A stretch of DNA of 64,000 nucleotides, taken from the NCBI RefSeq assembly GCF_028290435.1, contig NZ_JAQGJV010000051.1, positions 1-64,000 on the forward strand, given 5' to 3'. The notes under the pieces are model-generated. The model was not told where the DNA came from and did no database searches. It saw only the letters and a program-made list of their open reading frames with translations. This document shows, piece after piece, positions 37,692 through 46,016 of the stretch (position 1 is the first letter of the stretch; every line of letters starts with the position of its first letter). The translations under genes were made by a program, and so were the position numbers. The DNA is from Devosia sp. GTDB lineage: Bacteria; Pseudomonadota; Alphaproteobacteria; Rhizobiales; Devosiaceae.

Positions 37692-38846
37692 TCAGCTGGT
37701 TCGGCCGAGCGCAGCATCGAACTGCTGCCAGATCGGGGCCATGTCGATGACCGATTTGGTGCGCATGGCCTGGTCCATGGTGAGAGCCAGCAGGCCTGCT
37801 TCGAGCGCATCGACCACCGAAACCGGCAGCGGAACGCCATCAACCATGTGGCTGAGGATATCGGCGGCCATCTGCTCGTCGGCGCCGTAATGCTGGCTGA
37901 GGCCGCTTGTTTTGTAAGTGGTGTCGACCAGGCGGTCCGACGTACGACTATCGGTGACGCGCAGGAAATTGCGGATGAAGTCGCCCTCGGCCATGCCCTT
38001 GGCACCCATCACCGCAAAGCGGCGGAAATCGTCAGGAACGTTGAGATTGGTGTGGAAGGTGAGCGCGGCGCCGTTTTCGTACTGCACCATGGCGGTCTGG
38101 AAATCGATGATGTCGCCGTCGCTGTCGAACACCTTTTCGCTGCCCATCCAGCCGCTCGGCTTGCGATGGTAGACTTCCATATCGTTGATGCCGGTGGCAG
38201 CGGGGGCATTCTTGGGCACGAAGGTGCGTCGGCCGCCGAAGCTGGAAACGTAGCGGGGGCGACAGCCCATTACGCCGTTATAGAGATCCAGATCGTGGCA
38301 GCATTTTTCGAGCATGAAGCTGCCCGAATACTTCTCGTAGCGGCGCCAATCGCGCATGAAGAAAGCGCCGTGATAGGGCGGGATATGCTCTGAAGCCTCG
38401 ATCGAGGTGATGTCGCCAAGCTGGCCTTCGGCCTGGGCTTTGCGCAGATCGACATAGAGCGGGGCGTAGCGCAGCACCAGGCCAACCATGAGGTTGTCCG
38501 AGCCGTATTGAGCGATCAACTCGGCCAGCGCCATGGTGTCCTCGACGGAGGTCACGACCGGCTTTTCGGTGAAAATCTTGAGGCCGCGTTCCAGCCCGAT
38601 GCGGATGTATTCGAGGTGGGTGTGGTTGGGCGAGCCCACCATCAGCAGGTCGAGCTGTTCGCCATCCAGCATGGTTTCGAGCGTCGGGTATTCCTTACCG
38701 ACAGAAACGCCATGTTCCTTGGTGTAGTCGAGGCCCGCAGGCGCGTCATCGACGTAAGCGACGACAGAAAAGTCATCCCGGGCAGCGGAGAACACCCGCG
38801 CCAGATAACCAAGACGATAGCCGAGGCCAATAATGCCAACCCGCAT
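37692..38846 (-). CDS. Gfo/Idh/MocA-family oxidoreductase
   Basis: The 384-residue product has an N-terminal Rossmann motif GIIGLGYRLGYLAR and the family EKPVVTSVEDT motif with the conserved lysine. The C-terminal sugar-binding domain carries the EKCCHDLDLY helix with its His and Asp. These enzymes oxidise or reduce sugars or sugar acids with NAD(P). It heads the ABC importer operon, so it probably acts on the imported sugar. Confidence 0.9.
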   Translation of the reverse strand: MRVGIIGLGYRLGYLARVFSAARDDFSVVAYVDDAPAGLDYTKEHGVSVGKEYPTLETMLDGEQLDLLMVGSPNHTHLEYIRIGLERGLKIFTEKPVVTSVEDTMALAELIAQYGSDNLMVGLVLRYAPLYVDLRKAQAEGQLGDITSIEASEHIPPYHGAFFMRDWRRYEKYSGSFMLEKCCHDLDLYNGVMGCRPRYVSSFGGRRTFVPKNAPAATGINDMEVYHRKPSGWMGSEKVFDSDGDIIDFQTAMVQYENGAALTFHTNLNVPDDFRRFAVMGAKGMAEGDFIRNFLRVTDSRTSDRLVDTTYKTSGLSQHYGADEQMAADILSHMVDGVPLPVSVVDALEAGLLALTMDQAMRTKSVIDMAPIWQQFDAALGRTS

Positions 38847-38916
38847 GAATGCCGTAACCCTGTTGCCCCGCCATTCTCTTAAACGGAATGGTAAGGAATT
38901 CTGTAAACTATTTTCA

Positions 38917-38946
38917 AGACTAGGATTGTCTCAAGTGTCATGTCAA
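38917..38946 (-). promoter_or_regulatory. Candidate promoter of the dehydrogenase-ABC importer operon
   Basis: On the complement, a perfect TTGACA (38946-38941) is followed 18 bp later by TAGTCT (38922-38917). The -10 is weak. The start codon is about 70 bp downstream. Confidence 0.4.
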
Positions 38947-38967
38947 CACGAAAACAAACCAACTTCA

Positions 38968-39103
38968 ATACCAATTTAAGCCACCCCGAAAAACGGCGCA
39001 CTTTTGCGCAAAGTGCCGAAAAACTGGGCGGTTTTTGACGCTTCATTGCACAAATGGATGTGGACAAGTCGGCGACGACGCCGAATGATGCTTGAATTGG
39101 TAT
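38968..39103. promoter_or_regulatory. Inverted ATACCAATT-type sites and a small hairpin before the importer operon / MFS gene
   Basis: ATACCAATTTAAG (38968-38980) and CTTGAATTGGTAT (39091-39103) are inverted copies with one mismatch, 110 bp apart. Between them lies a hairpin GCACTTT-TGCGC-AAAGTGC (38998-39016). The ATACCA core also occurs in the GntR/murQ control region. The 444-bp divergent gap (38,847-39,290) contains no recognisable gene; these are candidate regulator sites. Confidence 0.4.
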
Positions 39104-39290
39104 CGATGTGGGCTCTTCATCGGGAGACGACGATGCTGTCACTAATGAAAATTTGCAACACAACGGCCGGGCCGGCGACGCTGCAGGCGCGCCGGAGAAT
39201 TGTGGTTTCCGAAGCCTACCGGCCATTCAACTCCAAACATGCGTGAAAGCCCAGTCAGATCGTGCTCGCTGGAAATGCAGGGATAAGTAG

Positions 39291-40484
39291 ATGTCGTTCT
39301 TGAGTGTCCAGCGCCTGACCATGCTGGTGTTTTTCCTGCAGCCGGTGGCATTCGGCAGTTGGCTGCCGCGGATTCCAGATGTGCAGGAAATGCTGGGACT
39401 AGGGCCGGCGGGACTGGCCTGGGCGCTGTTGGGATTGCCGTGTGGCACGCTGCTGACGCTGCCATTCGCCGGACCGATCGTCGGCAAGATCGGGCCGCGC
39501 CGGACACTGCTGATCGGCTTCGTGCTCTATACCATTGCGGTGAGCCTACCGGCGTTGGCGATGACGCCGATCATCCTGTTCCTCTGCCTGATGCTGGCGG
39601 GCGGGGCGATTTCCTTCACCGAGCTGGGACTGAATGTTCAGGCCGACGCGGTGGAGAAATCCACCGGCTCGCTGATCATGAGCACGTCGCATGGTTTCTG
39701 GTCGCTCGGCATCATGACCGGCAGCCTGATCGGTTCGGCGCTGGCGGCGATTGGGCTGGAAGCGCGCTGGGCGATTCCACTGGTGGCGATTGTCGTGCTG
39801 CCGATTGCGCTGCTGGCGTCGCGGCAATTGCCGGATGCGGCGCCGGAGCCGCATCACAGCGAGACCGGCAAGCGCTCGGCCTGGAGCCTGCCGAGCCTGG
39901 CCCTGTTGGGAATATGCTTCTTTGTATTCGGCATCACCATGACCGAGGGGGCGATGGCCGATTGGTCGGCGGTATTCCTGCGCAAGGTGTTCGGCGCCGA
40001 TGGCGGCACGGCGGGGCTGGGCTATTCGGTGTTCGCCATGATGGTGGCGGCCGGCCGGTTTGGCGGCGATCGGCTCAAAGCGCGATTCGGCGCGGTGCCG
40101 CTGGCGCGTGGCGCGGGCCTGCTGGGGCTGCTCGGCGTTGCCATCCTGCTCGTGGCATCCAATACGGCCCTGGCGCTGGTCGGCTTTGCGGTGATTGGCC
40201 TCGGCGTATCGGTGGGCTTCCCGCTGGCGGTGACGGCGGCCGCGAGCCTGACCGACCGGTCGAGTTCGGCCAATGTGGCGATCCTGAGTTTCGTGGCGCT
40301 GCTGGGTTTTCTGATCGGGCCGCCGGTGATCGGCTTCATCGCTGAGCATGTGGAAATGCGGATCGGGCTGGCGGCGCTGCTGCCGGTACTGGCAATTAGC
40401 CTGGCGCTGACAGGCCGACTGGCGATCAAGCCCACGGCCAAACGAGTGGGCGATCCGGAAGCTGAAATTCCAGGAGTGTATTGA
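39291..40484 (+). CDS. MFS transporter
   Basis: The 397-residue inner-membrane protein has about 12 membrane segments and the MFS loop motif region GKIGPRRTLLIGF after helix 2. It also has MTEGAMADWSAVFLRKVFG, a pattern of the YbjJ-like MFS subgroup. The substrate is unknown. Its TGA is directly followed by the ATG of the second M81 gene, so the two are one operon and may handle the same compound. Confidence 0.87.
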   Translation: MSFLSVQRLTMLVFFLQPVAFGSWLPRIPDVQEMLGLGPAGLAWALLGLPCGTLLTLPFAGPIVGKIGPRRTLLIGFVLYTIAVSLPALAMTPIILFLCLMLAGGAISFTELGLNVQADAVEKSTGSLIMSTSHGFWSLGIMTGSLIGSALAAIGLEARWAIPLVAIVVLPIALLASRQLPDAAPEPHHSETGKRSAWSLPSLALLGICFFVFGITMTEGAMADWSAVFLRKVFGADGGTAGLGYSVFAMMVAAGRFGGDRLKARFGAVPLARGAGLLGLLGVAILLVASNTALALVGFAVIGLGVSVGFPLAVTAAASLTDRSSSANVAILSFVALLGFLIGPPVIGFIAEHVEMRIGLAALLPVLAISLALTGRLAIKPTAKRVGDPEAEIPGVY

Positions 40485-41921
40485 ATGCGCATTGCCGTTG
40501 CCGGACTACACACCGAATGCAGCACCTATAATCCGGTGCTGGCGCGCGAGGCCGATTTCCGCGTACTGCGCGGGCCGAGGATGCTCAAGGATGCCTATTT
40601 CGATTTCCTGACCCATTTTCCGGCCGAGTTCGTCACCATCCTGCATGCCAGGGCGATTGCCGGCGGGCCGGTGGAGCGGGCGATCTACGAGCGCTGGAAA
40701 GCGGAAATACTCGATGGCCTCAAGGCCGCGGGAAAGCTGGACGGGGTTTATCTGGCGCTGCATGGCGCGATGTATGTGGAAGGCATGTTCGACGCCGAGG
40801 GCGACTTGATCGCGGCGGTGCGCGGCGTGGTCGGGCCGGATGTGCTGATCGCGGCAAGCTACGATCTGCATGGCAATATCAGCCAGCGGATCGTCGACAA
40901 CCTCGACATGTTCTCGACCTATCGGACGGCGCCGCATATCGACATCCAGGACACGATGCGGCGCTCCGTGACCATGCTGGTGCGGGCGCTGCGGACAGGC
41001 GTGCGGCCGTTCCTGGTGTGGGCGCCGGTGCCGGTGCTGCTGCCAGGCGAGCGGACCAGCACTCAGGATGAACCGGCGCGGACGTTTTACACCACCATTC
41101 ACGAGGCTGAAGAGCCGACCGGCATCTGGGATGCGTCGTTTCAGGTGGGTTATGTGTGGGCGGACGAGCCGCGCGCGACAGCCTGTGCGCTGGTGACGGG
41201 GACGGATCGTGCGGCGATGGACGCGGCGGCGAAGCGGCTGGCGCAGGGCTATTGGGATGTCCGGGAGCAGTTTGTGTTCGGGCCCCAGACCGGTACCATT
41301 GAGGAATGCGTGGATTGGGCGATGGCGGCAGCTACGGGGCCGGCGGTGATTGCCGAATCGGGGGACAATCCGACGGGTGGCGGAGTCGGTGATCGGGCCG
41401 AGGTGCTGAGCACACTGCTGGCCAAGGGCGCGCAGGGCGTGGTGTTCGCCGGGATCATGGATGCGGCGGCGACCGAGGCGGCTTATGCCGCTGGAGTCGG
41501 CGGGACCATTGAGGCGAGCATCGGGGGGAGTCTGGATCCATCGAGTACGCCTGCACAGGTGACGGCGGAGGTGGTGTTCCTGCTGGATGCGCCGGAGCCG
41601 CGACTGCGCGAGGCGGTGTTGCGCATCGACGGTGTCGAGCTGGTGGTGACAGCGCGACGGCGGCCGTTTCACAATCTGGTGGACTTTGCCCGGCTGGGGC
41701 TCGATCCGAAAGCGGCGAAAATCCTCGTGGTCAAATCGGGCTATCTGTCGCCGGACCTGGGGCCACTAGCCAATCCGAGCCTGATGGCGCTGTCGCCGGG
41801 CGTTGTGGATCAGTTCGTCGAGCGGCTGGAGCGCCAGCACAAGTCCGTGCCGCAATATCCGTTCGACAAGGATTTCGCCTGGTCGCCGGCGGTGATTGGC
41901 TCGGCGCGAGCGAAGGGCTGA
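40485..41921 (+). CDS. M81 family metallohydrolase (MlrC-type), paralogue 2
   Basis: The 478-residue product starts MRIAVAGLHTECSTYNP and has LALHGAMYVEGMFDAEGD, D127-x-H129 in SYDLHGNIS and H151-x-D153 in APHIDIQDT. It also has the MlrC C-terminal domain (AESGDNPTGGGVGDRAEV). It differs from the M81 protein at 28,494 in most positions, so it is an old paralogue rather than a recent copy. AGGAGTG lies at the start of the gene, overlapping the MFS end. Confidence 0.9.
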   Translation: MRIAVAGLHTECSTYNPVLAREADFRVLRGPRMLKDAYFDFLTHFPAEFVTILHARAIAGGPVERAIYERWKAEILDGLKAAGKLDGVYLALHGAMYVEGMFDAEGDLIAAVRGVVGPDVLIAASYDLHGNISQRIVDNLDMFSTYRTAPHIDIQDTMRRSVTMLVRALRTGVRPFLVWAPVPVLLPGERTSTQDEPARTFYTTIHEAEEPTGIWDASFQVGYVWADEPRATACALVTGTDRAAMDAAAKRLAQGYWDVREQFVFGPQTGTIEECVDWAMAAATGPAVIAESGDNPTGGGVGDRAEVLSTLLAKGAQGVVFAGIMDAAATEAAYAAGVGGTIEASIGGSLDPSSTPAQVTAEVVFLLDAPEPRLREAVLRIDGVELVVTARRRPFHNLVDFARLGLDPKAAKILVVKSGYLSPDLGPLANPSLMALSPGVVDQFVERLERQHKSVPQYPFDKDFAWSPAVIGSARAKG

Positions 41922-42003
41922 AAATTTTGACTGGCGTGTCGAATGGCACTTGGCCTGTTCGTTGTAAGGATGAAACAACGATCCAGCGAACAGGAAAGCC
42001 AAA

Positions 42004-42474
42004 ATGACCGATACTGAAGACGAAAGCCGCGAACTCAGCCTCACCCGCCTGATCGATGCTCCGCGCGAGAAAGTCTATCGCGCCTGGACGCAGCCGGACC
42101 TGCTGGTGCAATGGTTTACGCCCAAGCCTTGGACTACGCTGCGAGCAGATATGGACGTGCGGCCCGGCGGCGCCAGTATGGTGGTGATGGCCGACCCCGA
42201 CGGCAACGAATACCCCAATCCGGGGCAGTATCTGGAAGTGGTGCCGAACGAGAAACTGGTGTTCACCGATGCCTATATCGGCGGCTGGGTGCCCTCCCCC
42301 AAGCCTTTCATGACTGGAACTCTCACCTTCGCGGATGAAGGCGGCAAGACGCGCTACACGGCCGTAGTGCGACACTGGACAGTTGAAGATCGCAAGGCGC
42401 ATGAAGCCATGGGCTTTTACACAGGCTGGGGCTTGGCGACCGATCAACTGGAAGCGTTGGTCAAGACGCTCTGA
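42004..42474 (+). CDS. SRPBCC (AHSA1-like) domain protein
   Basis: The 156-residue product has the START-like AHSA1 pattern: RLIDAPREKVYRAWTQPDLLVQWF, DVRPGGASMVVMADPDGNEY, EVVPNEKLVFTDAY and a C-terminal GWGLATDQLEALV helix. Proteins of this type bind small hydrophobic ligands; the role is unknown. A strong terminator follows. Confidence 0.88.
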   Translation: MTDTEDESRELSLTRLIDAPREKVYRAWTQPDLLVQWFTPKPWTTLRADMDVRPGGASMVVMADPDGNEYPNPGQYLEVVPNEKLVFTDAYIGGWVPSPKPFMTGTLTFADEGGKTRYTAVVRHWTVEDRKAHEAMGFYTGWGLATDQLEALVKTL

Positions 42475-42495
42475 GCGCCCTACCCGCACGCATCA

Positions 42496-42523
42496 AAGGC
42501 TGGCGCCAAGGCGCCAGCTTTTT
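42496..42523 (+). terminator. Rho-independent terminator after the AHSA1-like gene
   Basis: GCTGGCGCC-AA-GGCGCCAGC with an A-rich 5' flank is followed by TTTTTCG on the plus strand. The printed two-base loop would open by a pair or two. Confidence 0.88.
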
Positions 42524-42603
42524 CGTTTATGTGCAGTGACTTGGGCGCCTGGGTAACACCGCAGCGAGAACCGAATTGTGGTCGACCGGTTCGCTGGGGT
42601 GAA

Positions 42604-42696
42604 TGGCGGAGAAGAAGGGATTCGAACCCTCGAGACAGTTTTTGACCATCTGCGCCCTTAGCAGGGGCGTGCCTTCGACCACTCGGCCACCTCTCC
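42604..42696 (-). tRNA. tRNA-Ser (anticodon GCU)
   Basis: On the complement the gene runs GGAGAGG (acceptor) to CTTCTCC, discriminator G and encoded CCA (42606-42604). The anticodon arm is CGCCC-CTGCTAA-GGGCG with GCT at 42662-42660. A long variable arm of the class II type follows, and the T arm is GAGGGTTCGAATCCC-like. The long variable arm and GCU anticodon identify serine AGC/AGU decoding. Confidence 0.96.
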
Positions 42697-42931
42697 AAGA
42701 CGGGCTGGTACATGAGAACCTAGCGGGTGTGCAAGAGCTTTTCTCGGGGCAAGGTGTTTTCCTTGGGAGACGGGGCGGTGGAGCGCCGGATTGCTGGTGC
42801 TGTGCGTCGTGGATCGGCGCGGCAGGAGACCTGCTGCTGCAATTTTCTTTGTTCCGAGGCGATCCTGGGCATAATCGCGGGACAATATTCACGCGGTCGA
42901 ATCGGCGTGGTCCGGCAAGGGGGGGGTTGGC

Positions 42932-43462
42932 ATGGCGCACACGGGACTTCTGGCCGGGTTGAGGGTGGCGGCGCTGGCGCTGCTCATTCAGGCCGTGGGA
43001 ATGGCAGGCGCCATGGCGCAAGCGCCAACCGAGGGCGTGGTTGCGCCGGACCCGATCGAGGGGGCGTGGCAGACCGTGCTGCTCTCGGAAATCACCATTG
43101 CGGCCTGTCCCGAGGGCTTTTGCGGCGCGCTGAGCAAGATTATCGTGCCGAGCGAGGGGCTGACGCCGGAAGAGCTGGCGGCGGCGCAGGCGATGGACCC
43201 CGCGACGTTTACCGACATGCGCAACAAGGATCCGGAATTGCGAAATCGGCCGATGCTGGGGCTGCAAATCCTGACGCTGTTGCCCAGCACCAAGCCGAAT
43301 ATCTATGACGGGGAAATCTATAACCCTCAGGACGGAAACATGTATTCGGGCTATGTCGAGATGACCGGCCCGGACGTGGCGCGGCTCAATGGCTGCGTGC
43401 TGTTCAACGTGGTGTGCAAGGGCGAAGACTGGGTGCGAGTGCCGCCGGTCGCAGAGGAATAA
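42932..43462 (+). CDS. DUF2147-family exported protein
   Basis: The 176-residue product has an N-terminal signal peptide (about 1-29, VAALALLIQAVGMAGAMAQA). Then comes the DUF2147 pattern: IEGAWQTVLLSEITIAACPEGFCGALSKI, RNRPMLGLQIL, YDGEIYNPQDGNMYSGYVEM and LNGCVLFNVVCKGEDWVRV. The function of the family is unknown; the fold is lipocalin-like. The C..C pairs may form disulfides in the periplasm. Confidence 0.88.
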   Translation: MAHTGLLAGLRVAALALLIQAVGMAGAMAQAPTEGVVAPDPIEGAWQTVLLSEITIAACPEGFCGALSKIIVPSEGLTPEELAAAQAMDPATFTDMRNKDPELRNRPMLGLQILTLLPSTKPNIYDGEIYNPQDGNMYSGYVEMTGPDVARLNGCVLFNVVCKGEDWVRVPPVAEE

Positions 43463-43484
43463 AAGCCGCGCCCGTAGGCGCGGC
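43461..43484 (-). terminator. Terminator between convergent DUF2147 and GST genes
   Basis: GCCGCGCC-CGTA-GGCGCGGC stem; on the complement it is followed by TTTT, so it mainly serves the GST gene. Confidence 0.75.
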
Positions 43485-43491
43485 GACTGGA

Positions 43492-44196
43492 CTAGCGAGC
43501 GCGTTGATTAAAAAGGATTTTCTGGGCTTCCTTGTCGTCGGCCAAGCTGGTGGCCTGTGGGATTTTGCCGATCTCGAGGCCTTTGGCGACTGCGGGGCGG
43601 GCGTTGAGGCGATCGAACCAGGCATAGAAATGAGGGAACTCGGTGCGGGTAATGCCGTAGCGTTCGGCGCTCTGGGCCCAGCCGATGGCGGCGATATCGG
43701 CGATGGAATAGTCGTCGGCAATGTAGTCGCGACCGGCGAGGCGCTTGTCGAGAACGCCGAAAAGGCGATGCGTTTCATCGCTGTAGCGCTTGATGGCGTA
43801 GGGAATTTTCTCGGGGGCGTAGACCGAGAAGTGATTGTTTTGTCCCAGCATGGGACCGAAACCGCCGACCTGCCAGAACAGCCATTCATCGACCGTGACC
43901 TGCTGGCGCGGATCGGTGGGGTAGAGTTTGCCGAACTTGAGGGCGAGGTATTTGAGGATGGCGCCGGATTCGAAGACCGAGATCGGAGTGCCGCCGGGGC
44001 CTTCGGGATCGACGATGGCGGGGATCTTGTTGTTCGGCGAAATGGCGAGGAACTCGGGCGTGAATTGTTCGCCCTTGCCGATGTCGATGCGGTGGTAAGT
44101 GTACGGAACGCCTAGCTCTTCCAGCATGATATGCAGCTTTTGCCCGTTCGGCGTCGGCAGGGAATAGGCTTCTATCGGCTTGGTCTGGGTGGTCAT
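43492..44196 (-). CDS. Glutathione S-transferase (YfcG/Ure2p-like)
   Basis: The 234-residue product has the GST N-domain (SLPTPNGQKLHIMLEELGVPYTYHRIDIGKGEQ, NNKIPAIVDPEG, VFESGAILKYLA) and a helical C-domain with the N-capping DYSIADIAAIGWA. The TPNGQK segment is typical of the YfcG/Ure2p subgroup, which often have disulfide reductase activity. The start at 44196 (MTTQTKPIEAYS) is preferred; TTG at 44208 is an alternative. Confidence 0.9.
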   Translation of the reverse strand: MTTQTKPIEAYSLPTPNGQKLHIMLEELGVPYTYHRIDIGKGEQFTPEFLAISPNNKIPAIVDPEGPGGTPISVFESGAILKYLALKFGKLYPTDPRQQVTVDEWLFWQVGGFGPMLGQNNHFSVYAPEKIPYAIKRYSDETHRLFGVLDKRLAGRDYIADDYSIADIAAIGWAQSAERYGITRTEFPHFYAWFDRLNARPAVAKGLEIGKIPQATSLADDKEAQKILFNQRAR

Positions 44197-44280
44197 GGCG
44201 CGGTCCAATTCGGTGGGAGTGCAGGCAGTCTATCGGCAAATGACGATGGAGGGCAAGGCGGGTGCCCTGCCCGCCGGTTT

Positions 44281-44721
44281 CTACTCCCGCGTGAGCCGCA
44301 TTTGGGGCTGGCCATCGCCGGTGCGCGCGGGAGAAACGCCATAGATATCAAGGGTTGAGGTTAGTCTTTTGCGGAAGGCGGAGAAAAGCTGGGAGGTGAC
44401 GACGTCGACGGGTTCGTCCAGTTTCACGCTGACCTTGTGGTGTTGCATGTCGGACATGAGCTGCACGGCGACGACGAGGCCCTTGATGGGATGGCTGAGA
44501 TAGGTGCCTTTGACGCGCCAGCCGACCTGGAACGGGGTGGCGACGCGCTCGGGCAGCATGGCGCGGGCGGTGTTCCAATCGCAAAATCCGTGAGCTTTTG
44601 CAATGACTTCGAGGGCGGCGCCGTGGGTCAGCGGGGTGCCGGCCTTGGCGCGTTCGTCGCGCAGGGCCTTGGCTTCGGATTTGAGGGTGAGAATGCTTGG
44701 GGTGTCGAGGGAAAACGACAT
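44281..44721 (-). CDS. Glyoxalase-superfamily-associated small protein
   Basis: The 146-residue product has LKSEAKALRDERAKAGTPLTHGAALEVIAKAHGFCDWNTARAML, a conserved helical segment seen in proteins annotated as glyoxalase-superfamily, followed by a basic beta-rich part (GWRVKGTYLSHPIKGLVVAV). No metal-binding glyoxalase residues are evident, so no activity is assigned. The ATG at 44721 follows AAGGACCTCGTC. Confidence 0.65.
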   Translation of the reverse strand: MSFSLDTPSILTLKSEAKALRDERAKAGTPLTHGAALEVIAKAHGFCDWNTARAMLPERVATPFQVGWRVKGTYLSHPIKGLVVAVQLMSDMQHHKVSVKLDEPVDVVTSQLFSAFRKRLTSTLDIYGVSPARTGDGQPQMRLTRE

Positions 44722-45010
44722 GACGAGGTCCTTCACAATGCGTGAGGCGTCAAATCCATGGGGCTCGCCTTGCCATGAAACGCCTCGCAAAGGGAACCAG
44801 CATGCTGGACTTCTTGCTCAACGAACTGGCTTCACCATCGGGATTGCTCCCGGCGAGCGGCGGGTGCCAGTAACCTGGGTGGGGTAATGAGCGCGGCGAC
44901 GGAATTTGTCAACGGGGCGGTATCAGGGTGGGTGATGGGGCAATCAGGGAAATGCGTTGGGCGGGGGGTGGATTAAAAGGATAAGCAGTTGAGGCGTTTC
45001 GGACCAGCCG

Positions 45011-45050
45011 AACAACCCCCACCCCCGCCCCTCAAGGGGGAGGGGAGCCG
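45011..45050. repeat. Half element of palindromic repeat family A
   Basis: AACAACCCCCACCCCCGCCC then CTCAAGGGGGAGGGGAGCCG matches one arm of the family. The rest of the 353-bp gap (44,722-45,074) shows no gene or other recognisable element. Confidence 0.7.
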
Positions 45051-45074
45051 ACGAGCGGCGCTTAAGGATAAGAG

Positions 45075-45842
45075 ATGACTGAACTGCTGTTGCTGATCGC
45101 GGGGTTGTTGGGTGGGGCGGTGAACTCGCTCGCTGGGGGCGGCTCGTTCATCGTGTTTCCGGCGCTGCTGGCGGTGGGCGTGCCGCCGGTGATCGCCAAT
45201 GCGTCCAATACATATGCCGCCCTGCCCGGCTATGTCAGCGGGGCGGCGGGCTACTGGTCGGGGATCTGGGCGCACAAGCATCTGCTGCCGCTCTATTCCA
45301 TCGTGGCGCTGATCTTCGGCTATGTCGGGGCGGAACTGCTGCTGGTGGTTTCGGACGCGCAGTTTTCGGTGATCGTGCCGTGGCTGATGCTGTTCGCAGT
45401 GGTGCTGTTCGCGTTCGGCAACCGGATCAATGCGTGGATGGCGCAGCGCGGTGGTGGACGGCGCGGCATGAAGCTGGTGGGCGGCGTGCTGCTGCTGGCG
45501 TTCCTGGCGCTGGTTTGCATCTATGGCGGGTTCTTCAATGCGGGGCTGGGGATTTTGACGCTGGCGTTCCTGGCAACGGCGGGGCTGAGCGATATTCACG
45601 CCATGAACGGGCTCAAGATGTGGATCGCCGCCGTTGTGGCGATCGTGGCGGTGGCGCGGTTTGCGCTGAGCGGGTCGATCGACTGGTATCATGGCTCGAT
45701 TGCCATGGTGGGCGTGACGGTGGGCGCCTATGTGGCGGCGCGGAATGCGCACCGGTTTCCGAGGGAGGCGATCCGGGCGGGCGTGATTATTTATGGGATC
45801 GGGATGACGGGGTGGTTTTTCTGGAAGGCTTATGCGGCCTAG
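45075..45842 (+). CDS. TSUP family (TauE/SafE-like) membrane permease
   Basis: The 255-residue protein has about eight membrane segments and the TSUP repeat motif LLGGAVNSLAGGGSFIVFPALLAVGVPPVIANASNT in the first half, with its partner GGFFNAGLGILTLAFLATAGLSDIHAMNGLK in the second. Members export sulfite, sulfoacetate or other small anions; no substrate is implied here. GGATAAGAG precedes the ATG. Confidence 0.9.
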   Translation: MTELLLLIAGLLGGAVNSLAGGGSFIVFPALLAVGVPPVIANASNTYAALPGYVSGAAGYWSGIWAHKHLLPLYSIVALIFGYVGAELLLVVSDAQFSVIVPWLMLFAVVLFAFGNRINAWMAQRGGGRRGMKLVGGVLLLAFLALVCIYGGFFNAGLGILTLAFLATAGLSDIHAMNGLKMWIAAVVAIVAVARFALSGSIDWYHGSIAMVGVTVGAYVAARNAHRFPREAIRAGVIIYGIGMTGWFFWKAYAA

Positions 45843-45857
45843 CCCCTAGTCCGGTGC

Positions 45858-45949
45858 GTCACCCCCTCCTACCTCCCCCATCAAGGGGGAGGTTTCTCTC
45901 CACTCGTTAAACTCGAGCCAGTCCACCCACCGGCCTTCCCGCGGGAAGA
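45858..45949. repeat. Composite repeat: family A half element joined to a family C fragment
   Basis: GTCACCCCCTCCTACCTCCC then CCATCAAGGGGGAGGTTTCTCTCCAC is a family A arm. It is followed after 15 bp by CCACCCACCGGCCTTCCCGCGGGAAG, the end of family C. It lies between the convergent TSUP and oxidoreductase genes. Confidence 0.72.
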
Positions 45950-46016
45950 TCGAGTGGGGGGACAGTGCGGGGCAAGCATAAGTGGGCGGCGAGCGGTAAG
46001 CGGTGCTCGCTTCCCC

